Assembly: GCA_030648705.1 (NCBI GenBank)
Contig: JAUSHF010000014.1
Location: 1-19,284, forward strand
Source of the DNA: a bacterium
Lineage (GTDB): Bacteria > Patescibacteriota > Minisyncoccia > Phycocordibacterales > PALSA-1337
Length of the DNA: 19,284 nt
Reading direction: 5' to 3'
Of this stretch, positions 6,316-11,648 are shown in pieces. Each line of letters opens with the position of its first letter. The stretch's first letter is position 1. The notes beneath the pieces are model-generated. The model was not told the origin of the DNA, ran no database searches, and saw only the letters and a program-made list of their open reading frames with translations. The position numbers were made by a program, and so were the translations under genes.

Positions 6316-7401
6316 TTATTTTGAGGATTCTTCTTTTTTCTCGGCTTTTTCAGAATCTTTCTCGTCTTCTTTTTTGTCTATTTTACCCTCTAGGAACTCC
6401 ACAACTTTCTTATTTGTAATCATTGTCTCAGCGTATATGTGTGTTGCATCATGATCTGCATCTTTATATTGTTCTATTATGTAGTGTGCAAAATTATGGA
6501 CTTCGTTTTCGTCCGCTTTTATTTCTTCTTTCTTTGCGATTTCATTTATGATTAATTGAGTCTTTGCTTTCTTCTCTGCACTTTCCATCCAATCTTTTCT
6601 TAATTCCTCCTCAGTCTTTTTAATTTTTTCTAAATAGTCTTTCATTTTTATACTTGCAGCCTCCAGATCACCTTCGAACTGTGACATCATTTTATTTAAT
6701 TCTGCTTCTACTAGAATTTTAGGCAGATCTGTCTTTGTTTCGGTAAGTATTTTTTCTAAGATAGAAAGTCTTCTCTTTTCTCTTGCTTTTTCTTCTTTCT
6801 CTCTGTTTATACTATCGCGGACTTTCTTTTTAAAATCTTCTACATTCTCGAATTCGGCACCTAGAGATTTAACGAATTCATCTGTTAACTCGATCTTTTC
6901 TTTTTTATGAAATTTAAGTATTTCTTCGATTGCGTTTTCTAACTCTTTATCTGTAGCTGGTTCTAAATCTAAATTTTTCTCGATTTCTTTCTTGGAAATA
7001 TTTTTATAGTCTGGAAGTGTTACTTCTGGAACCACAGCGGTACTTATGATAAATTCCAAATCATTATCGGGGGCGAGTTTAACTATCTTTACGTCTGGGC
7101 GACCAATAGGGTCTAGATCTTTTTCTTTGATTATTTTTATATAGATTTCTGATATCAATATTTCGGCAGCATCCTGCAATATACTCATCTCGCCGACTTT
7201 TTTAACTATTATATCTTCAGGTATTTTACCTTTTCTGAAGCCTGGTAGGTCGGCAGTGTTTTGTATTTCAGCTATAGCTAGCTTCCTAAAAGGCTTAAAT
7301 ACAGAGCTTTCTACTGAACAATGTATTTCTATCTCTGATCCTGGTAGATTCTTTATATCTAGTGACTTCCAAGATACTATATTGTGGCTTTGATTTGTCA
7401 T
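6316..7401 (-). CDS. tig: Trigger factor without the PPIase domain
   Basis: The protein has 361 residues, against about 430 for the usual protein. The N-terminal ribosome-binding domain (1-135) carries GFRKGKIP (54-61), which contacts ribosomal protein uL23 at the exit tunnel. After VVPEVTLPDY (about 123-132) the sequence runs through a short linker and helix (KELENAIEEILKFHKKEK) straight into the C-terminal chaperone domain (from about 172, LTDEFVKSLGAEFENVEDF). The central FKBP-type domain, normally about 90 residues, is missing. The last 25 residues are a Lys/Glu tail. Chaperone activity should remain, since the PPIase domain is dispensable for it in E. coli, but proline isomerisation is not expected. 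A weak TCTAAT -10 (7410-7415) lies 8 nt before the ATG. Confidence 0.93.
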   Translation of the reverse strand: MTNQSHNIVSWKSLDIKNLPGSEIEIHCSVESSVFKPFRKLAIAEIQNTADLPGFRKGKIPEDIIVKKVGEMSILQDAAEILISEIYIKIIKEKDLDPIGRPDVKIVKLAPDNDLEFIISTAVVPEVTLPDYKNISKKEIEKNLDLEPATDKELENAIEEILKFHKKEKIELTDEFVKSLGAEFENVEDFKKKVRDSINREKEEKAREKRRLSILEKILTETKTDLPKILVEAELNKMMSQFEGDLEAASIKMKDYLEKIKKTEEELRKDWMESAEKKAKTQLIINEIAKKEEIKADENEVHNFAHYIIEQYKDADHDATHIYAETMITNKKVVEFLEGKIDKKEDEKDSEKAEKKEESSK

Positions 7402-7442
7402 TTTATTTAATTAGATTTACAAAGTCTATACTTTAGAGCGTA

Positions 7443-7508
7443 AAAAAGCAAGAAAAATAAAATGCGCGCCATTTTTATCTGGCACGCATTTTATTTTTCT
7501 TGCTTTTT
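7443..7508 (-). terminator. Very long-stemmed terminator
   Basis: The arms 7443-7471 and 7480-7508 are complementary over 29 positions around an 8-nt loop. The only irregular pair (7467/7484) is C-A on the plus strand but G-U on the minus strand, so the minus-strand RNA is fully paired. The GC-rich part is nearest the loop and the outer arms are A/T runs. The 5' arm in minus orientation includes two bases of the stop codon of the 89-residue gene. It would end the 8665-7507 operon before the tig promoter. Confidence 0.9.
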
Positions 7509-7776
7509 AAAGACTGTTTATGTCTATGTCTAAATTATCTAGATTCACTGAGTCAACATCACTTTCTACCGATGAAGTGGAAGTTACTTCGGCTGTTACG
7601 GCTGTCTCTGTAGAATTTACAGAAGCTGTATTATTTAACTTTTCATCACCATTTTTACTCCAAACATAGAAAGCACCTAGTATTAGTATGATTACTATGA
7701 CTAGTATTCCTATTATTGAGCTAACAGAAGACTTGTCTGCACCAGATTCATTGTTTTGTGTTTGTAATGGATCCAT
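7507..7776 (-). CDS. Small single-TM protein, unknown function
   Basis: The protein has 89 residues. A polar N-terminus (1-19) precedes one strongly hydrophobic helix (about 20-39), then a Ser/Thr/Val/Asp-rich tail that ends very acidic. There are no cysteines or recognisable domain. The charge pattern (D/E-rich N-terminus, W-S-K after the helix) does not clearly fix topology. It lies 25 nt downstream of the coiled-coil secreted protein gene, so the two probably share an operon. A TATAAT eight nt before its ATG may add a separate start site. Family not recognised. Confidence 0.7.
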   Translation of the reverse strand: MDPLQTQNNESGADKSSVSSIIGILVIVIILILGAFYVWSKNGDEKLNNTASVNSTETAVTAEVTSTSSVESDVDSVNLDNLDIDINSL

Positions 7777-7784
7777 ATTTTTTA

Positions 7785-7790
7785 ATTATA
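7785..7790 (-). promoter_or_regulatory. Consensus -10 before the 89-residue gene
   Basis: TATAAT on the minus strand lies 8 nt before the ATG at 7776, within the 25-nt gap after the upstream stop codon. There is no extended TG, and the -35 would fall inside the upstream gene. The spacing repeats the leaderless layout seen elsewhere in this window, but AT-rich chance is possible. Confidence 0.4.
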
Positions 7791-7801
7791 CTAATAAATT
7801 T

Positions 7802-8665
7802 TTAATTTGTTGGTGTGTTTGTAGTAGCTGTTGCGGAAGTAGATGTGGTAGCCACGATAAGTGGGGTGGATGTTCCACGTCTTCCCATCTCTCTTCTGTC
7901 TTCTGGCTTAATTCTCGACAATGCTTTTAAGATATTTTCCTTAGCACGATTTAGATAACCTCTGATTTCATTTATTGATTTCTTAATATTTTCTATTTGA
8001 ACCTTTGTACTACTTGCGTTTAGCTGTGTAGTACTAGAAGCTATAGCATTTATAGCTATTTTTGTCTTTACTATATTATCCTTAGCGATTACTATAAAAG
8101 CTCTTGCTTCAGCTATTCTCGTTCCGCTAGCTGAATTATTTGCTTCTGCTAATGCTATTCTGTCTTCTACTTTAACTATTGCTATTTCTAGTGTAGGAAT
8201 AGCAGTGTTTATAAAGTTTTTAATACCATTGAGCTTTTCTGTACGCCCATCTCTAATATCTTTTCTAATGTCTTTTACCTCTCCTTTTGCACCCTCTCTA
8301 ACATCTTTAACTCCATCTTTAATCCCTTTTATATCACTATTTATTTCTCTTCTTTGCTCTAGAGTACTAGTTCCTTGTAATCGTAAATCTTTTCTATCTT
8401 CCATCATATTTTTTCTCTGTTCGAGCAAAGCTTCCATTTTAATTCTGGTAGAAGCATTTATCTCTAATGCTCGATTTCTAGAATCTTTATTATTATCCCT
8501 CTTCTCTATAAGGTCTTTTTTTCCTTCTTGGAATGTGTTTCTTAATTCACCACCAACTCCAGGTCTATTTTTACCAGATTCATTTTCCTCTGCTTTAACT
8601 ACTGATAAAACAAAAAAGAAAGCTGGAATTATGAGGAGTATCGGTAGTATTTTTTTAAAGTTCAT
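7802..8665 (-). CDS. Secreted helical/coiled-coil protein, unknown function
   Basis: The protein has 287 residues. A signal peptide (1-25, cleavage likely after SVVKA) is the same SVVKA end found in the GW-repeat protein at 10161. The mature part is highly charged and helical: a Lys/Arg/Glu/Asp region (about 50-150, with DIKGIKDGVKDVREGAKGEVKD repeating a short K/D-rich unit), then a second helical region (155-250) with Ala/Ile-rich heptads, and a Thr/Ser-rich C-terminal tail (about 265-287). It has no cysteines. I do not recognise a named family. It is the first gene of a two-gene operon with the small TM protein and has a possible operator pair upstream. Confidence 0.75.
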   Translation of the reverse strand: MNFKKILPILLIIPAFFFVLSVVKAEENESGKNRPGVGGELRNTFQEGKKDLIEKRDNNKDSRNRALEINASTRIKMEALLEQRKNMMEDRKDLRLQGTSTLEQRREINSDIKGIKDGVKDVREGAKGEVKDIRKDIRDGRTEKLNGIKNFINTAIPTLEIAIVKVEDRIALAEANNSASGTRIAEARAFIVIAKDNIVKTKIAINAIASSTTQLNASSTKVQIENIKKSINEIRGYLNRAKENILKALSRIKPEDRREMGRRGTSTPLIVATTSTSATATTNTPTN

Positions 8666-8716
8666 AAATTTTTTTTAAATTAAAATAATAATGTGAGTGT
8701 TAGGAAACTCCTGCTT

Positions 8717-8725
8717 ATTATATCA
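8717..8725 (-). promoter_or_regulatory. Extended -10 upstream of the coiled-coil secreted protein
   Basis: On the minus strand TGA-TATAAT is a perfect extended -10. It gives a leader of about 45 nt before the ATG at 8665, so this gene is not leaderless. The -35 position (about 8740-8745) is poor and falls inside the imperfect palindrome at 8737-8748. Confidence 0.6.
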
Positions 8726-8730
8726 TACAG

Positions 8731-8780
8731 AACACAAATACCAGTATCATTTTATTGAATACTAGTATTGTTGTGTTTTT
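8731..8780. repeat. Inverted repeat built of two related palindromes
   Basis: AATACCAGTATC (8737-8748) and the perfect 12-bp palindrome AATACTAGTATT (8758-8769) are 21 bp apart start to start, about two helical turns. Together with AACACAA (8731-8737) and TTGTGTT (8771-8777) they also form one long hairpin with a 2-nt bulge and a 9-nt loop, followed on the plus strand by further Ts. It lies between the nusA stop and the promoter of the secreted protein gene. It may be a paired operator or a terminator-like hairpin after nusA, though the minus-strand U-tract is poor. Confidence 0.5.
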
Positions 8781-8798
8781 TAAAATATTTACCTTAAA

Positions 8799-9980
8799 TT
8801 ATTCTGGAGTAACTTCTGTATTTTCTGTATTCTCATCCACAATCCCAATCTCTTTTTCTGTTGGTTTTTCTACGTTTTCTGATCGGATATCTATTTTCCA
8901 ACCCGTTAACTTTGCTGCTAGACGAACATTTTGACCACCTTTACCTATAGCTAGCGACTGCTGTTCTGGGGCCACTGTGATTTCTGCACGATTTTCTTCA
9001 GGAAAAACCTTTATATCTAATACTTTAGCAGGGGATATGGATTCCTCAATGAATAATTTAGGATCTTCATTCCATTCAATTATGTCTATCTTCTCACCTC
9101 TTAATTCACTTGTAACTGTACTAACTCTGACACCTCTTTGACCTACCATAGCTCCGATAGGGTCTATGTGGGGATCTGTAGTACTTACTGCTACTTTAGA
9201 TCTAGAGCCAGCTTCACGAGCTATAGCCTTTATTTCTACTACGCCCTGAGCTATTTCTGGAGCTTCTATTTCAAATAATTTATGAAGAAGTTTAGGATGA
9301 GATCTGGAAAGCTTCAGTACTATTCCTTTAGGGGATTCTTCAACTGCGTATAGATAAGTGCGCACTCTTTCGCCTTGTTTGAATTTCTCGCCAGGGATTT
9401 GTTCTTCATAAGGAATAACCCCTGTTGCTCTTCCCATATCTATATAAACAATACCTCTTTCTGTTCTCTGCACTGTTCCTGAGACAATTTCTCCTTCTTT
9501 TTGACCATATTCATTCATTACAGCAGTCTTCTCTGCTTCACGGATTTTCTGAATAATGACCTGTTTAGCTGTCTGAGAAGCGATTCTTCCGTAATCTCCT
9601 TTAGATTCTAGAGGAAAAATAATCTCATCATCTACTTTGACATCTTTCTTCATTTTTAAAGCATCTTCTAGAAGGATATGATGTTCTGGATTAAAACGGA
9701 CTCTGATATCTTCCTCTTTTAATTCCTCAATATTTTGATCGTCCACTTCGTCTTCTAGTATTATTTTAGAACGATCAACCACGATTTTAACCTGATAGAA
9801 CTCCACTTTTCCGCTTTCATTATCGAAAATAGCACGAACTATCTGTCCTTTTTTACCATATTCCTTCTTATATGCTGCCGCTAAAGATAGTGCAATGGCT
9901 TCCAAAACTTTATCTTTTGGAATTCCACGCTCATCTTCTAATTGCTCTAGCACTGAATGTATTACTTTTAAATCAAACAT
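8799..9980 (-). CDS. nusA: Transcription termination/antitermination factor NusA
   Basis: The protein has 393 residues. An RNA-polymerase-binding N-terminal domain (1-155) ends in GRIASQTAKQVIIQKIREAE. Then come S1 (about 160-228), KH1 (about 230-300, with IDPIGAMVGQRGVRV) and KH2 (about 305-370, with LAIGKGGQNVRLAAKLTGW). The acidic tail (371-393) has no C-terminal AR repeats, as in most non-proteobacterial NusA. The N-terminal domain is longer than usual, with roughly 30 extra residues near 75-110. NusA modulates pausing, intrinsic termination and antitermination. It is usually next to rimP and infB, but here it stands alone with its own strong promoter and a leader hairpin. Confidence 0.97.
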   Translation of the reverse strand: MFDLKVIHSVLEQLEDERGIPKDKVLEAIALSLAAAYKKEYGKKGQIVRAIFDNESGKVEFYQVKIVVDRSKIILEDEVDDQNIEELKEEDIRVRFNPEHHILLEDALKMKKDVKVDDEIIFPLESKGDYGRIASQTAKQVIIQKIREAEKTAVMNEYGQKEGEIVSGTVQRTERGIVYIDMGRATGVIPYEEQIPGEKFKQGERVRTYLYAVEESPKGIVLKLSRSHPKLLHKLFEIEAPEIAQGVVEIKAIAREAGSRSKVAVSTTDPHIDPIGAMVGQRGVRVSTVTSELRGEKIDIIEWNEDPKLFIEESISPAKVLDIKVFPEENRAEITVAPEQQSLAIGKGGQNVRLAAKLTGWKIDIRSENVEKPTEKEIGIVDENTENTEVTPE

Positions 9981-10020
9981 GTTTTTATTATTATTTAAAT
10001 ATATAATTTTTTACGAAAAT

Positions 10021-10041
10021 AAGTCCGCTTTCGGCGAACTT
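10021..10041 (-). promoter_or_regulatory. Hairpin in the nusA leader
   Basis: On the minus strand AAGTTCGC and GCGGACTT pair over 8 positions with one G-U wobble around a CGAAA loop. The plus strand has a C-A mismatch at that pair, which supports a minus-strand RNA function. It starts only about 5 nt after the predicted transcription start and lies 40 nt before the ATG. It could protect the 5' end or, with the following ATTTTC, cause pausing or attenuation. Confidence 0.45.
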
Positions 10042-10052
10042 ATCACAAATAA

Positions 10053-10082
10053 ATACTATCATTTTTACCCCCACTGTGTCAA
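10053..10082 (-). promoter_or_regulatory. nusA promoter
   Basis: On the minus strand consensus TTGACA (10077-10082), an 18-nt spacer and TAGTAT (10053-10058) with TGA before it form a strong extended -10 promoter. It implies a leader of about 65 nt, so nusA is not leaderless. Confidence 0.75.
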
Positions 10083-10103
10083 TTATGTTCCCTAGCTTGA
10101 ACA

Positions 10104-10131
10104 TTATCCACACTTTCGAATAGGTGAATAA
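10104..10131. promoter_or_regulatory. Consensus DnaA box with an inverted near-match
   Basis: TTATCCACA (10104-10112, plus strand) is the exact high-affinity DnaA box. Ten bases on, the minus strand reads TTATTCACC (10123-10131), one base from TTATNCACA. Both lie upstream of the divergent nusA and GW-repeat gene promoters. It may be a DnaA-regulated control site. Two boxes alone do not make an origin, and dnaA is not nearby. Confidence 0.4.
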
Positions 10132-10146
10132 CTTTATATATATTAT

Positions 10147-10152
10147 TATTAT
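10147..10152 (+). promoter_or_regulatory. Possible -10 of the GW-repeat protein gene
   Basis: TATTAT lies 8 nt before the ATG at 10161, the same spacing as the other leaderless candidates. The region is a TAT/TTA repeat, so the exact register is uncertain. An AGG (10153-10155) five nt before the ATG could instead serve as a weak Shine-Dalgarno sequence. Confidence 0.35.
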
Positions 10153-10160
10153 AGGTAATT

Positions 10161-11549
10161 ATGAAAAACTACAATAAAATTTTATTTAAGTCGATTCTAA
10201 CAGTATTATTTCTCGGATTAATTCTTACTGGAATTTATTCAGTGGTAAAAGCTCAGACACCACCGAATGTGCGTGGATGGGTTTGGTCTGACAATATCGG
10301 ATGGATTAGTATGGGAAGTGGACAGACTACAGAAAGTGCAGGAATCATTTATGGAGTAAATATGGACGCATCAAATGTTTTTAGTGGATGGGCATGGTCT
10401 GATAATATTGGATGGATTAAATTTGATCCTAGTTTAACAGGACCTTCTGGTAATGGAGTAGGTGCTAGAGCAGTATATGATGCGTCTGCTAGTACTACAG
10501 CTCTTAAAGTATATGGATGGGTTAGAGCTTGTGCAGGAACTGTCAGTGGTACATGTGTTGGCGGTACGAATGGAAATGAAGCTAGTAGAGTAGACGGCTG
10601 GGATGGATGGATAAACTTTGGTGAATCTGCATTACCTAGAACGTATGGAACATTTTTAAGTTTAGCTGGTACTCCTAGACAAATTTCTGGTTTCGTTTGG
10701 GGAAGTGATGTGGTCGGATGGTCTGATACAGGAAAAGTTATAGTTACAGATGGTATCGGTAATATAAGCGTTTCTATTTCTGGTGGATTAGATGGTCTTT
10801 ATAACGGAAATACTTCATATACATTTACATCTGCAGGTCAAAATAAGGCTATAAACGTAGCTTGGCATGTAACTGATATAAGTGGATCAGTCAACCCTAC
10901 TCAAGTTAATTGTCGTTTGAGTACATCAAATACTGAGACACCTAATTTTGTTTCTACATTAAATTCTAATGCCGTAGCCGGTCCTAATGTCTTAGCTGGA
11001 AGCACTGCAGGACATGGTACATCTACAGGAATTACAATATCTTCTAATACAGGTACTAATAGAACATATACGTACACTTGTTCTGATGGTTTAGGACACA
11101 GTTCTTCTGCTTCTATTACATTTAATTTACCTCAGTATATTAATGGTACTGATCCAGCTGATAATGGTATTTGTGGCACAGCTGATAATAAAATATATTC
11201 TGTAGCAGATCCTTTCCCAAATGGTTTTTCTTATTGTCAACAGGGAACACCTTCACCTTTAACACCATCAAATCCTACACCAGGAAATCCTTCCGAGTGG
11301 ACATGTTTAAAAGTTAATTCAAATGGAGTAGATTCTCCTCAATGTTCTGCAAGTAGACAAAATGGAGGTGGAAGTTGCGTTCCAAATCCACCAGGAAAAG
11401 TAAACTCTCCTACTTTGCCTGCAACCCAAATTTCATGTGAGACATTAAATAGACAACTAGATGGCGATTGTTGTGGAGCTTGTATTACACCAGGCTTCAG
11501 ACTCCTCGGCGGTGTATGTCGTCCAGACGGAACGATTCATGAGAATTAA
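10161..11549 (+). CDS. Secreted GW-repeat surface protein
   Basis: The protein has 462 residues. A signal peptide (1-31, cleavage after SVVKA) is followed by tryptophan-rich repeats: GWVWSDNIGWISM (39-51), GWAWSDNIGWIKF (76-88), a degenerate GWVRAC...GWDGWINFG (119-153) and GFVWGSDVVGWSD (177-189). The first two copies are also alike at the DNA level. A beta-rich Ig-like region (about 195-325) and a Pro/Cys-rich C-terminus (about 335-462, ending CCGACITPGF...GVCRPDG) follow. I know this W-S-x-N-I-G-W-I repeat from predicted secreted proteins of Parcubacteria, without a proven function. No anchor is seen, so it is released, bound to the surface, or attached to pili. It precedes the pil operon but is separated from it by a terminator. 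Confidence 0.8.
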   Translation: MKNYNKILFKSILTVLFLGLILTGIYSVVKAQTPPNVRGWVWSDNIGWISMGSGQTTESAGIIYGVNMDASNVFSGWAWSDNIGWIKFDPSLTGPSGNGVGARAVYDASASTTALKVYGWVRACAGTVSGTCVGGTNGNEASRVDGWDGWINFGESALPRTYGTFLSLAGTPRQISGFVWGSDVVGWSDTGKVIVTDGIGNISVSISGGLDGLYNGNTSYTFTSAGQNKAINVAWHVTDISGSVNPTQVNCRLSTSNTETPNFVSTLNSNAVAGPNVLAGSTAGHGTSTGITISSNTGTNRTYTYTCSDGLGHSSSASITFNLPQYINGTDPADNGICGTADNKIYSVADPFPNGFSYCQQGTPSPLTPSNPTPGNPSEWTCLKVNSNGVDSPQCSASRQNGGGSCVPNPPGKVNSPTLPATQISCETLNRQLDGDCCGACITPGFRLLGGVCRPDGTIHEN

Positions 11550-11602
11550 AATCACTTCTTGCACTTCTTGATTTTTAAAAAATAATTAGCAAATAATAAT
11601 TC

Positions 11603-11631
11603 ACAAAAGCGCCGAACTCTGGCGCTTTTGT
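11603..11631 (+). terminator. Terminator between the GW-repeat gene and pilB
   Basis: ACAAAAGCGCC (11603-11613) and GGCGCTTTTGT (11621-11631) pair over 11 bp around a 7-nt loop; the T-run forms the outer part of the 3' arm. Its A-run makes it potentially bidirectional. Its last base is two bases before the TG of the pilB extended -10, so terminator and promoter are fused. Confidence 0.85.
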
Positions 11632-11632
11632 A

Positions 11633-11641
11633 TGATATAAT
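11633..11641 (+). promoter_or_regulatory. Extended -10 of pilB (leaderless)
   Basis: TGA-TATAAT is a perfect extended -10, with 7 nt to the ATG at 11649. The spacer and -35 positions lie within the preceding terminator hairpin, and no -35 match is seen. An upstream in-frame ATG at 11628 lies in the terminator arm, before the -10, and is rejected as the start. Confidence 0.75.
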
Positions 11642-11648
11642 ATTCCGT

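Noticed and set aside
8205..8678. 157-codon plus-strand frame opposite the secreted coiled-coil gene
   Set aside because: It is antisense to a gene with a signal peptide, coiled-coil pattern, promoter and terminator. Its Ser/Phe/Leu-rich translation is typical of reading a Lys/Glu/Arg-rich helix backwards.
10104..10131. Replication origin at the DnaA boxes
   Set aside because: Only one exact box and one near-match are seen, without a box cluster and without dnaA, dnaN or rpmH nearby.
11628..11648. Upstream ATG start for PilB
   Set aside because: It lies in the terminator arm and upstream of the -10 element; PilB from 11649 has a normal N-terminus.
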